The notes beneath the pieces were generated by a model. It saw nothing but the letters and a program-made list of their open reading frames with translations. It was not told the DNA's origin and made no database searches. Positions 26,042 through 33,945 of a stretch of 64,000 nucleotides of DNA are shown piece by piece; within the stretch, counting starts at the first letter, position 1; every line of letters starts with the position of its first letter. Position numbers and translations under genes: made by a program. Origin of the DNA: an uncultured Carboxylicivirga sp. (GTDB taxonomy: Bacteria > Bacteroidota > Bacteroidia > Bacteroidales > Marinilabiliaceae); the NCBI RefSeq assembly GCF_963674565.1, contig NZ_OY771430.1:2232001-2296000 (forward strand). The letters run 5' to 3'.

Positions 26042-27190
26042 TTATTTCCATTCTTTCAGAGCCTTCTCCAATCGAACTAAACCTTGCTCCAGTTCAAACG
26101 AAGCCAAAGAAATCCGAAGGTATTCAGGTGCCCCAAAAGCCTCCCCGGGAATAACCACTACCCCTTTTTCTTTTCCTGCTGTCTCAATACAAAATTCTTT
26201 GACTCTGTCACCCAGAAGAGATGACACTTTGGGAAAAATATAAAAGCTACCTTGAGGTTTATTAAATGGTATATTCATCTTTTCAAGAAAGGCTACCACC
26301 TTATCTCTGTTTTCCAATAGTACTTTGTTATATTTCTCAATAGTATTTTTTGTTTCTCCCTCTACTATGGGTATTGCAGCCCACTGATTAGGTGTAGGGG
26401 GTGTGCTGATAACCGTTGCATTATTTGATGTAATTGCCTTTGCAAGTTTTTCATTCTGAGTAATGACCCAACCAACACGTAATCCTGCCACTGCTCCACT
26501 TTTTGAAATGCCATCCGCCACTATAGTTCTGTCAAAATATTTTGAAAAAGAAGTAAATTCTTCTCCATCGTATACTAATTGTCCGTATATCTCATCGGAA
26601 ATTACATAACCATCAGTCAGTTTATACTTTAACACTTCTGATAAAGAAACCAATTCATCCTTTGAATACACCTTACCTGTTGGATTTGAGGGTGAATTCA
26701 AAATCATTACATCATCCTTCTGCAAAAGAGTTTCCAGTTCCTTCAGATTGATACTGAAGTCATCATTTAATGGATAAGTAATTACTTCCAGACCAAACTC
26801 AGAAGGTATTTTTTTATAAATACCGAAATGTATTGAAGGAATCAAAATTCTTTTGGCACCCAGTTTGGCAAGAGTTTTAATGCTTGAATACACAGCATTC
26901 TGAACACCTATAGTTACAATTACATTTTCGGCAGTATAGTTATAACCATCTTCTTTTTGCTGGCGTTGGGCCACAGCAGAACGTAATTGAGGTAATCCTG
27001 CATTTTGAGTATAGCAAGCTGCTCCATTTCCCCAGCTTTCAGTCATGGATTGTTTTATCTTTTCATCAATCTCAAAACCTTTCAATTCACCCAAACCCAA
27101 ACTAATCCCTGTTGCATGCTTTGCCATATTTACCTGTCTGATGGCAGGCAACGGGAAACTAGTATTTGCCAAACGCTCGTCAATACTCAT
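26042..27190 (-). CDS. Class I/II pyridoxal-phosphate aminotransferase
   Basis: A 382-residue fold-type I aminotransferase. NSPSNPTGKV is the Asn-Pro-x-Gly motif, VISDEIYGQL has the PLP-pairing Asp, and DGISKSGAVAGLRVGW carries the PLP lysine; RISLAS near the C-terminus holds the Arg that grips the substrate carboxylate. It moves an amino group between an amino acid and a 2-oxo acid; which pair is not clear. An upstream in-frame TTG would add six residues, but it overlaps the promoter's -7 element, so the ATG (MSIDERLA) is taken. It is a single-gene unit converging on the maoC-like gene. Confidence 0.88.
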   Translation of the reverse strand: MSIDERLANTSFPLPAIRQVNMAKHATGISLGLGELKGFEIDEKIKQSMTESWGNGAACYTQNAGLPQLRSAVAQRQQKEDGYNYTAENVIVTIGVQNAVYSSIKTLAKLGAKRILIPSIHFGIYKKIPSEFGLEVITYPLNDDFSINLKELETLLQKDDVMILNSPSNPTGKVYSKDELVSLSEVLKYKLTDGYVISDEIYGQLVYDGEEFTSFSKYFDRTIVADGISKSGAVAGLRVGWVITQNEKLAKAITSNNATVISTPPTPNQWAAIPIVEGETKNTIEKYNKVLLENRDKVVAFLEKMNIPFNKPQGSFYIFPKVSSLLGDRVKEFCIETAGKEKGVVVIPGEAFGAPEYLRISLASFELEQGLVRLEKALKEWK

Positions 27191-27205
27191 CTTATAAATT
27201 TTGCA

Positions 27206-27213
27206 CAAAGATA
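27206..27213 (-). promoter_or_regulatory. Bacteroidota-type -7 element of the aminotransferase gene
   Basis: On the minus strand TATCTTTG fits TAnnTTTG, 15 bases before the ATG at 27190. Confidence 0.45.
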
Positions 27214-27257
27214 AAGATTAAGGCGAGACAACGACTCGTAAAAACTAGCAATACATA

Positions 27258-27722
27258 TTAAAACCTGAAGGTAAATCCAACTTGCAAGACATTGCTATCA
27301 ATGGAGTTATTTGTATTGTAAGCACCTAATTGCATATTAAGTTTTAGCATTGACTTTTTAATCTGATAATGTCGTGATCCACATATTGCCCAAGTTATGA
27401 CCCCTCCTATAAACATACCTGCACCAATAAGAATAACACCATCAGCACTTTCTAAATCACTACTTTTTTCTGTCGAGAATGGAGAAAAATCATTAAGAGC
27501 CTGATTGACTCCAATAATGGAAATGCACGGCCCTAGAATAGTAAAGATAATTCCGGCATTACGGTATTTGCTGTAATAATCTTTCTCAATCTGTAACTTA
27601 TCAATTCCAAGTTCTTCCAGTGAAGAAACATTATATCTTGATTGATACCACCTTGGATCGCTCTGCTGTGCATCAATATTAACAACAAGTAAGAAGATTA
27701 TTATAGAAACAAACCACTTCAT
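27258..27722 (-). CDS. Hypothetical exported membrane protein, 154 residues
   Basis: It begins with a signal peptide (MKWFVSIIIFLLVVNIDAQ). Two further hydrophobic stretches (about 54-72, GIIFTILGPCISIIGVNQAL, and 92-112, GVILIGAGMFIGGVITWAI) are followed by a strand-like C-terminus ending VGFTFRF, typical of a last outer-membrane strand or of Bacteroidota envelope proteins. No family name can be given. It lies between the aminotransferase and the DUF423 gene on the same strand. Confidence 0.65.
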   Translation of the reverse strand: MKWFVSIIIFLLVVNIDAQQSDPRWYQSRYNVSSLEELGIDKLQIEKDYYSKYRNAGIIFTILGPCISIIGVNQALNDFSPFSTEKSSDLESADGVILIGAGMFIGGVITWAICGSRHYQIKKSMLKLNMQLGAYNTNNSIDSNVLQVGFTFRF

Positions 27723-27833
27723 CTAACACTTCTTTCATTCCCTATTAAATTTACGAAATATGCTCTGACAGCACAATAGAGATCTATACAAGAAAGTTAT
27801 CAGCCTGAAGGATGGTAGTTTTATTTTTATGAA

Positions 27834-28238
27834 TTACAACTTTGTTAAATCATAAAATTTGTTTTTAGATACAATTACCAACAAAAGTATCCAACCTGTT
27901 ATCATCAATAATCCTCCCACAGGTGTAATTGGCCCCAGAAATGATAATTGTAAACCAATTGAATCGGCTATACTTAGAAAATAAATACTAACAGAAAATA
28001 ATAAAGTACCACTTATAAAGCTCCATGCCATAGCTTTTTGCAATCGATTATTAAATTCAAATACAAAGCCAATTATCAATAATACCAAAGCATGAATTAT
28101 CATATAACGAACACCAGTTTCAAAACTTTGCAATTTATCTATACTTAAAATACTTTTTAGTGCATGTGCACCTAATGCACCAAGAACAACTGACAATGCG
28201 CCGAATATAGAGGCAACTATTAAAACGAATCTTTTCAT
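27834..28238 (-). CDS. DUF423 (YgdD-like) inner-membrane protein
   Basis: A 134-residue protein with four membrane helices. The N-terminal GALSVVLGALGAHALK and the later FETGVRYMIIHALVLL, FSVSIYFLSI and LGPITPVGGLLMITGW are the conserved blocks of DUF423, at normal length. The family is widespread and its role is unknown. There are about 110 bases on either side, so it is probably transcribed alone or weakly with the next gene. Confidence 0.88.
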   Translation of the reverse strand: MKRFVLIVASIFGALSVVLGALGAHALKSILSIDKLQSFETGVRYMIIHALVLLIIGFVFEFNNRLQKAMAWSFISGTLLFSVSIYFLSIADSIGLQLSFLGPITPVGGLLMITGWILLLVIVSKNKFYDLTKL

Positions 28239-28428
28239 GCCTAACTCATATTAATTCCTAATTAAGACAATTATATATGGCGATAGTTCAAGCCAAGTCC
28301 TGGTTTCTTAATCTATGAATTAATTCAATCTAATAATATCAAACAATTACGATCATTGAATGCATAATACATCTTGATTTCGGAAGAATTATTCATTAAC
28401 TTTTAGTGTACTTTAAAGCCATTTCATT

Positions 28429-28968
28429 ATGAAAAGGTCACTAACTAAATTTCGGCACAAAAGGCTTATTCCTTTCCTTTTATTAATTGCATTTTTAACC
28501 CCAACTCTTTTACCTGCTCAAACTTCAATTAAAGGTGATATGGGTATCGGCGGAGGAATAAGTTATGGAGGAATAGGGGCTCAACTCACCTATAGACCAA
28601 TTGAAACCTTAGGTATCTTTGGATCGTTGGGATATAATCTGGATGCAGTGGGTTATAACCTGGGAGTTAAATTAAATCTCAAATCTGACAAAAAGTTAAA
28701 CCCATACATAACTGGTATGTATGGATACAATACGGTACTTATTATTGATGCCGAATCGATGGAAACCCGAACAACTTATTATGGTATTTCAACAGGTTTG
28801 GGTACAACATTCCAATTAAAAGAGAAGTCATTCTTATCGTGTGAAGTACTATTACCCATTCGACCTAAGGTCTATAAAGATGCGGTAAATGATCTTGAGT
28901 TGGTTGGATTCGAAATAAAGGATCCTTTGCCGGTGGCTGTGTCTATTGGTTATCACATCAAATTTTAA
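28429..28968 (+). CDS. Outer-membrane beta-barrel-like protein, 179 residues
   Basis: After a signal peptide ending LLPAQ (about residue 31), the mature protein is a series of Gly- and aromatic-rich alternating strands (GIGGGISYGGIGAQLTYR, LGIFGSLGYNLDAVGYNLGVKL, YITGMYGYN, YYGISTGLGTTF) and ends VSIGYHIKF with a C-terminal Phe, all typical of a small (8-strand-like) outer-membrane barrel. No specific family is recognised. The FISUMP lipoprotein gene starts 5 bases after its stop, so the two are one operon. Confidence 0.7.
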   Translation: MKRSLTKFRHKRLIPFLLLIAFLTPTLLPAQTSIKGDMGIGGGISYGGIGAQLTYRPIETLGIFGSLGYNLDAVGYNLGVKLNLKSDKKLNPYITGMYGYNTVLIIDAESMETRTTYYGISTGLGTTFQLKEKSFLSCEVLLPIRPKVYKDAVNDLELVGFEIKDPLPVAVSIGYHIKF

Positions 28969-28973
28969 AGGTT

Positions 28974-30551
28974 ATGCAAATGCTTACTCACAGATTGCTA
29001 TATAACGACAACACAAACAGAAAATTTATATTTCTTGTTATGTTTTGTCTCATACCATTGATGAATGGTTGTCTTAAAAATCCTTTTCCTCCAATTCTCA
29101 CAACAGAACAGATAGAAATAGTTGACGGCATAACAATTATTAGTGGTGGAATAATTAGTGATGATGGAGGAACGGATATTTTTCAGAAAGGTATCTGTGT
29201 TAGCACCAGCAATACACCAACAGTAAAAGACTTTTATACAATTGATGGAACCGGAAATTCCGATTTTAAAACAACACTTTATGTGGAACCGGAGATTACC
29301 TATTTCATCAGGGCTTATGCCATTAATGGAGCTGGTATTGGATATGGAGATATACTTACAGTAAAACTGGATCCTCTACCGTTCACTTACGCAACTATAG
29401 TTGATTTCGGAGACATTACCGGCACTGAAGCTTTTATGAGAGGCCGGGTTGAATCAAACCAAACGGTTACAGCAAGAGGAGCGTGCTGGAGTACCAGTAA
29501 CAACCCTACCATTAACGATTATAAATTAGAATCGGGAAGTGGAACCGGTATTTTTGAAACTACAATAACCGGACTTAATCCGGGTACAACATATTACACA
29601 CGTGCTTATGCCATATCCGGCTCTGAAACTTATTATAGTTCTGATTTTGAATTCACAACAAAAGATTACCCACAATTAACAACCCATGAAATCAGAAATT
29701 CAGGCACTTTTATCATTTCCACAGGTGGTGATATTCTATCAACAGGTATCATTTATAATGCCGGTGTATGCTGGAGCACTGAACCATCTCCAACAATAGA
29801 TGATAATAAAACAGAAGATAATTTGATATACTCAACTTTTTACAGTGACCCTCATGATTTACTTCCGGGCACAACCTATTATCTAAAAAGTTATGCAACA
29901 AACCTGGTGGGTACAGGTTATGGAAATGAAATAGTTTTTACTATGTCCGAAGCCACTGTTTATGATATCGATGGTAATCCTTATTCTTCAGTTACCATTG
30001 GCACCCAAACATGGCTAACTGAGAATCTTAATACAACAAAATTCAGTAATGGTGATGAAATTCTGCATATAACCGATGGTAATGAATGGCAGAATACAAT
30101 GGCTGGCGCCTGGTGTTTTTTTGAGAACTTATCTGAATTTGAAGTTCCCTATGGAAGACTTTATAACTGGTATAGCATAACCGATTCCCGAAACGTTTGT
30201 CCCGAAGGATGGCATGTACCATTCGATACTGACTGGCAAACACTTTTTACCTACCTGGGAGGAAGTGAAACTGCAGGAAATGCATTAAAAGAAGCCGGAG
30301 CTGCCCATTGGGCAACCGGAAGCGATTATGCAACTAATAGCAGCGGCTTTACAGCATTGCCCGGCGGCGGACAAAGTGCCTTACAGGGTTATTCTTATCC
30401 TGCACAAAGTCTTGGTATGTTCTGGGGTACAACAATCATTGATGAACAAAATGCCTACGGTTACTATTTATTTGATTCGTACCAGGCCATTAATAAACAA
30501 TCATATCTCAAACAAACCGGATTATCTGTAAGATGTATGAAAGATGAATAA
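28974..30551 (+). CDS. FISUMP-domain surface lipoprotein with beta-sandwich repeats
   Basis: A 525-residue lipoprotein: a hydrophobic stretch ends in LMNGC33. Three similar modules of about 90 residues follow, recognisable by repeated CWSTSNNPTIND and TTYYTRAYAISG type sequences (ICVSTSNTPT, ACWSTSNNPT, VCWSTEPSPT), which look like fibronectin-like sandwich domains. The C-terminal part (about 330-525) is a FISUMP domain: GTQTWLTENLNTTKF, YGRLYNWYSI, CPEGWHVPFDTDW, SGFTALPGG and GLSVRCMKD. FISUMP domains are common in Bacteroidota and Fibrobacter surface proteins; their function is unknown but adhesion or substrate contact is suspected. It starts 5 bases after a barrel gene. Confidence 0.85.
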   Translation: MQMLTHRLLYNDNTNRKFIFLVMFCLIPLMNGCLKNPFPPILTTEQIEIVDGITIISGGIISDDGGTDIFQKGICVSTSNTPTVKDFYTIDGTGNSDFKTTLYVEPEITYFIRAYAINGAGIGYGDILTVKLDPLPFTYATIVDFGDITGTEAFMRGRVESNQTVTARGACWSTSNNPTINDYKLESGSGTGIFETTITGLNPGTTYYTRAYAISGSETYYSSDFEFTTKDYPQLTTHEIRNSGTFIISTGGDILSTGIIYNAGVCWSTEPSPTIDDNKTEDNLIYSTFYSDPHDLLPGTTYYLKSYATNLVGTGYGNEIVFTMSEATVYDIDGNPYSSVTIGTQTWLTENLNTTKFSNGDEILHITDGNEWQNTMAGAWCFFENLSEFEVPYGRLYNWYSITDSRNVCPEGWHVPFDTDWQTLFTYLGGSETAGNALKEAGAAHWATGSDYATNSSGFTALPGGGQSALQGYSYPAQSLGMFWGTTIIDEQNAYGYYLFDSYQAINKQSYLKQTGLSVRCMKDE

Positions 30552-30576
30552 TATTGATGAGGATAAAAGAAAGACT

Positions 30577-30834
30577 TTACATCTTTACTTTTACCAAATC
30601 TCTGATTTCGAATCGCATTTCTTTTGAAAAGTCAATTTTGAGTGACTCAAATTCTTCATCCACTATGAATTGGTAACCTTTTATTTTTTGACTGGGTAAG
30701 GGCTTTTTACCTTTATTAGCTTTATGGTAAGCTTTGATCTGCTTACAATCATCACGTTCTATTGCCACAAAGCAGTCCAGGCTTTGGTTTTCGTACATTT
30801 CGTAATCGCTCTTTATGGTTCTTAGTATTCCCAT
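30577..30834 (-). CDS. Hypothetical protein, 85 residues
   Basis: A small, charged, soluble protein (MGILRTIKSDYEMYENQSLDCFVAIERDDCKQIKAYHKANKGKK...) with one long basic segment in the middle and a strand-helix end (MRFEIRDLVKVKM). No family is recognised. The ATG lies 1 base after the stop of the 159-residue gene, so it is translationally linked and is the last gene of a five-gene operon. Confidence 0.65.
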   Translation of the reverse strand: MGILRTIKSDYEMYENQSLDCFVAIERDDCKQIKAYHKANKGKKPLPSQKIKGYQFIVDEEFESLKIDFSKEMRFEIRDLVKVKM

Positions 30835-30835
30835 T

Positions 30836-31315
30836 TTATAAAATTTCTTCCAATTCGTTTTCGTAATCTAATCTTAAATCCTCATGTAGTGAATTCATCG
30901 CTTTTGAAATGGCCACTATCTGACGGTCATACAAATTCTTTAAAACCTTGCTCCTTTTGTAATTTACCTTACAGCCTTTCAGTTCCTTACAAAAGTGAAT
31001 TAATAATTCAACCTGTGTAGTTTTCTTACCCGAATACCGAATATACTTACTTACCATTCGATATACTTTTTGAATCCCTTTTTTAGCATAGTACACCGAA
31101 GAATAATTAATTGACGCAAATTCACTTTCAATTTCTTCCTTGACCTCCTTTATATAATTAACCTCATCATGCTCTTCAAATAAAAGATAGCTCAGCAGCT
31201 CTTTACTCTCTTTCTTGTATTTCGCTAATCGTAATAAATGATCCACCAACACCTCTTTTGGCAAGCGCTTTAATTCATTTTTTATTACACTGATACTTCC
31301 TGTTTCCAAAGCCAT
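30836..31315 (-). CDS. Hypothetical helical protein, 159 residues
   Basis: An almost wholly helical, Lys/Glu-rich protein (LPKEVLVDHLLRLAKYKKESKELLSYLLFEEHDEVNYIKEVKEEIESEF...). The repeated helix pairs suggest a small alpha-alpha or TPR-like bundle, perhaps for protein contact. There is no signal peptide or known motif. It lies 11 bases after the NlpC/P60-like lipoprotein gene and 1 base before the 85-residue gene in the same operon. Confidence 0.65.
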   Translation of the reverse strand: MALETGSISVIKNELKRLPKEVLVDHLLRLAKYKKESKELLSYLLFEEHDEVNYIKEVKEEIESEFASINYSSVYYAKKGIQKVYRMVSKYIRYSGKKTTQVELLIHFCKELKGCKVNYKRSKVLKNLYDRQIVAISKAMNSLHEDLRLDYENELEEIL

Positions 31316-31326
31316 TATTGGTAAGT

Positions 31327-31947
31327 TTAGTTGGATAAGTAGCCTAAAAACATAAGCCGATCTGATGCTGCCATACCGTTAGGATTACAACCGGGTTTTC
31401 CTTCCGGAATTTCTATCCCCATTTTTTCATAGTGATCAATCCAACCCTGATGATATTCGCCACTTTGTGCATCTTTAAACGTCATGGGATCTAAGGTGAA
31501 GATGCTATCCTTTTCAAACAGGGTATATACAAACTCCGAACAGTAAAAACCTTCGCTTTCCATAATGTATGTATAATCGTAGGGCCGTCCCCTATATTTT
31601 TCAGCCAGCTTCAAGGCTTCATTAACCTTTTTATTGGTAATACCCTTTATTCTGAAGTGTCCTATCATCAATGAATCTTCTTTATTGGTCGAGCTGAACT
31701 GCTGAAGACTTTCACAGACAACACCTTTTTCAGGTGCAGCATGCCAAACCATCACCTGTCCATCTATCATTTCAACAACACCCATATGTGTAAAATGAAA
31801 GTCATGCCCTGTTTGAGTCACATCATCAATGGCAGATGACAAAGTTCCGTTACTCTTTCCTCTGAAAAGAATATCTCCACTTTGAATGTCTGTCTCACTC
31901 TGACATGCAGTTAAAAATATTGTCATTAAAATTATTACGTATTTCAT
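31327..31947 (-). CDS. YiiX/YebB-like NlpC/P60-superfamily cysteine hydrolase, lipoprotein
   Basis: A 206-residue lipoprotein (MTIFLTAC15 lipobox). GDILFRGKSNG near the N-terminus, HFTHMGVV with a candidate His, and FYCSEFVYTLFEKD with the candidate catalytic Cys follow the circularly permuted NlpC/P60 arrangement of the YiiX/YebB group. Family members are predicted amidases or peptidases acting on cell-wall peptides or lipids; YiiX itself is little studied. It would sit in the periplasm or outer membrane. It is the third gene of a five-gene operon whose other members are unknown, which gives the only enzymatic hint for that operon. Confidence 0.82.
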   Translation of the reverse strand: MKYVIILMTIFLTACQSETDIQSGDILFRGKSNGTLSSAIDDVTQTGHDFHFTHMGVVEMIDGQVMVWHAAPEKGVVCESLQQFSSTNKEDSLMIGHFRIKGITNKKVNEALKLAEKYRGRPYDYTYIMESEGFYCSEFVYTLFEKDSIFTLDPMTFKDAQSGEYHQGWIDHYEKMGIEIPEGKPGCNPNGMAASDRLMFLGYLSN

Positions 31948-31984
31948 TTTAATCTATTCGAATAAGAATTTTGAAATCAAACAT

Positions 31985-32242
31985 TTATTTAAAGTCTAAT
32001 TTAATCACAATTGGCTTGGTGCTGAAATCATTCATCATAAACCGAAAACCATTCATTGATTTTATTTTTACTTCAGGCAACCATTTTTCCAAAGGTTTTC
32101 CTTTGGCCTGTCCATCAGTATCAATCACCTCCAATAATATATCTTTACAGCTACTGCGCGAAACTTCAATTTTCACTTTAGAAGTGCCATCCGGCAAGGT
32201 CACTTCTCTGTTTCTATTCTGAACATTCAATTCAAATTCCAT
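31985..32242 (-). CDS. Hypothetical protein, 85 residues
   Basis: A small beta-rich protein (MEFELNVQNRNREVTLPDG..., VKIEVSRSSCKDILLEVID, PEVKIKSMNGFRFMMND, PIVIKLDFK). No signal peptide or known family. A TTG 12 bases upstream could start it, but the ATG is preferred. It lies 19 bases after the 503-residue gene and 37 before the lipoprotein gene. Confidence 0.6.
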   Translation of the reverse strand: MEFELNVQNRNREVTLPDGTSKVKIEVSRSSCKDILLEVIDTDGQAKGKPLEKWLPEVKIKSMNGFRFMMNDFSTKPIVIKLDFK

Positions 32243-32261
32243 AATACAAAGCAACAGTTAA

Positions 32262-33773
32262 TTATTGGTAAATGGAAATTAATTCTAATAGCACTTGGTA
32301 GCAATCCCGTCCCAGCAATTTAGCTTTTAGCCAGGTATAAAACACCGATGCATGTAAGTCTTCTTCGGCAATAGGTTGCCAGTCGAACGACTCTTCAACT
32401 TCATTATAAAAAACTTTTGATTGAGCCACTTCCGGATCTTCAACTATCTTTCCGATTAGTTTAATAAAAACCTCTACTCTTTCATATTGTGGTTGATTTC
32501 TGAACAATTCTTTTTGTCGAAGCAAAGCTCTTACCCTGTTGGAGGCAATCTCGTAATGTCCCAGTTCAAACTGAATAAACACATCCAACATATCTTTCTT
32601 TACCACCCATTCTATGCCTGCCACTTTTGCGCACCATGCATTGGAGTGACCAACGGAAGCCAGCACTTTTGCAGCCTGCCTGTAATCATGATTAAAAAAA
32701 TGATAGATCGATTGATTCAGTTTTAAGTTCAGGCTGTCTTCCTGTTGAATACTCAACTTTTCAGTAAAATTAGCATCCACTATTCTTATGGCATCAGAAA
32801 TCTTCCCAGTAAAAAATAAGTTGGCTCCATACAATTGTGTCAGTTTGGGCAACATACGTACATATTCTGTTTTAACTAAAGTTCGCAGGCTTTCTCGTAA
32901 TAATTTAAGGTATTGTATCGACTCACTAAATTTCTTATTTCTGAATAAAGTATGAGCAACCATGTATTGAAGACGAGCCATCATTACCCGATTCGATTTT
33001 TTTTCGGCGGCCTCAGCATCAATCTGATGATAATAGCTCAACAATAAAGGCTCAAAGTGATAATAATCTTTGTTGGATGCCGCCACACTGCGTAAAATAG
33101 ACATTAGCTTGTAAACTACCGACGGACGATTCGAAAGAGCTTTGTTTAACTGATATTGTTCAAAAATCCATTCCACTTCTTTCTCCAGATTAACCTCTTC
33201 AGATGACACCTTGGCTTCGCGGTTCAAATGTTTGATGATTTTATAAGCCGTATCTGCATTTTCATCTTCAACTGCCAAACGTAAGTAACGTTGTTTACGT
33301 GCCAATAATGTTTTCAAATCCTGCTTGATATCCTTAAGCGGCATATCCAGTTGCAAACTCACTATATTATTGGCTAAAGCGTAATGTTCCGCCCCAACCG
33401 CCATCTTCTCTGCTTTTTGCAAATACTTCCAGGCCGATCCTATAATGTTATGCTCTTTCAGGTATCTTGCCATGCTCACCTGGGCATTTATCTGTGATTC
33501 AAATGTATAATCATTTCGTACCTGCTGATGATAAATAAAGTCATTCAGATGTTTATATAACTTCTTCCGTAGAGCATGATAAGCCTCTTTATTACAATCG
33601 GGATAGATATGATTGATTATCTCATTAGGCGAAGCTGTCCTGTTTTTATACAAATATTGAAAGAGTTGCAAATCTTTGCGCCCTTCCTTTTGCTTCATCC
33701 GGTGAATAAAGGCTGTGAAGTCACTTACATCACTCTTTGTAAAAGTATTTATCAGTTCAACAAGTGCATCCAT
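32262..33773 (-). CDS. Hypothetical helical-repeat protein, 503 residues
   Basis: A soluble, helical protein with no recognised family name. The N-terminal part (1-95: LQLFQYLYKNRTASPNEIINHIYPDCNKEAYHALRKKLYKHLNDF) looks like a winged-helix-type segment, and the rest (about 100-480) is a chain of paired helices in which LAYKLL/YHFEPLL/FSESIQYLKLLRE type pieces resemble TPR units. There is no membrane helix or catalytic motif. It heads a five-gene operon; the region before it carries two copies of a 14-base repeat around a palindrome, one of them 8 bases from the ATG, so expression is probably tightly controlled. A scaffold or regulator role is a guess. Confidence 0.75.
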   Translation of the reverse strand: MDALVELINTFTKSDVSDFTAFIHRMKQKEGRKDLQLFQYLYKNRTASPNEIINHIYPDCNKEAYHALRKKLYKHLNDFIYHQQVRNDYTFESQINAQVSMARYLKEHNIIGSAWKYLQKAEKMAVGAEHYALANNIVSLQLDMPLKDIKQDLKTLLARKQRYLRLAVEDENADTAYKIIKHLNREAKVSSEEVNLEKEVEWIFEQYQLNKALSNRPSVVYKLMSILRSVAASNKDYYHFEPLLLSYYHQIDAEAAEKKSNRVMMARLQYMVAHTLFRNKKFSESIQYLKLLRESLRTLVKTEYVRMLPKLTQLYGANLFFTGKISDAIRIVDANFTEKLSIQQEDSLNLKLNQSIYHFFNHDYRQAAKVLASVGHSNAWCAKVAGIEWVVKKDMLDVFIQFELGHYEIASNRVRALLRQKELFRNQPQYERVEVFIKLIGKIVEDPEVAQSKVFYNEVEESFDWQPIAEEDLHASVFYTWLKAKLLGRDCYQVLLELISIYQ

Positions 33774-33781
33774 TTTACTCC

Positions 33782-33861
33782 TTTTAAAAGTCCGTATAGT
33801 TACATTATATGCATTATATATTATGCAATTTACAATATTTATACACTTTTTAAAAGTCCGT
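33782..33861. promoter_or_regulatory. Direct repeat - palindrome - direct repeat control region
   Basis: TTTTAAAAGTCCGT occurs at 33782-33795 and 33848-33861, 66 bases start to start. Midway is an 18-base near-palindrome TGCATTATATATTATGCA (33810-33827, one mismatched pair). The first repeat ends 8 bases from the ATG of the 503-residue gene; the set lies in the divergent gap to the DUF2339 gene. Confidence 0.55.
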
Positions 33862-33877
33862 TTATCAACAAAGTTGG

Positions 33878-33910
33878 TTTGAATTAACTACACAACCATC
33901 CCTAAGTTTG
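33878..33910 (+). promoter_or_regulatory. Bacteroidota sigma-A-type promoter of the DUF2339 gene
   Basis: TTTG (33878-33881), a 21-base spacer, then TAAGTTTG (33903-33910) fits TTTG-N19-21-TAnnTTTG exactly, 35 bases before the ATG. Confidence 0.7.
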
Positions 33911-33945
33911 TACCGTCAAATAAGTAGTAACCTAAATTTTTAATC

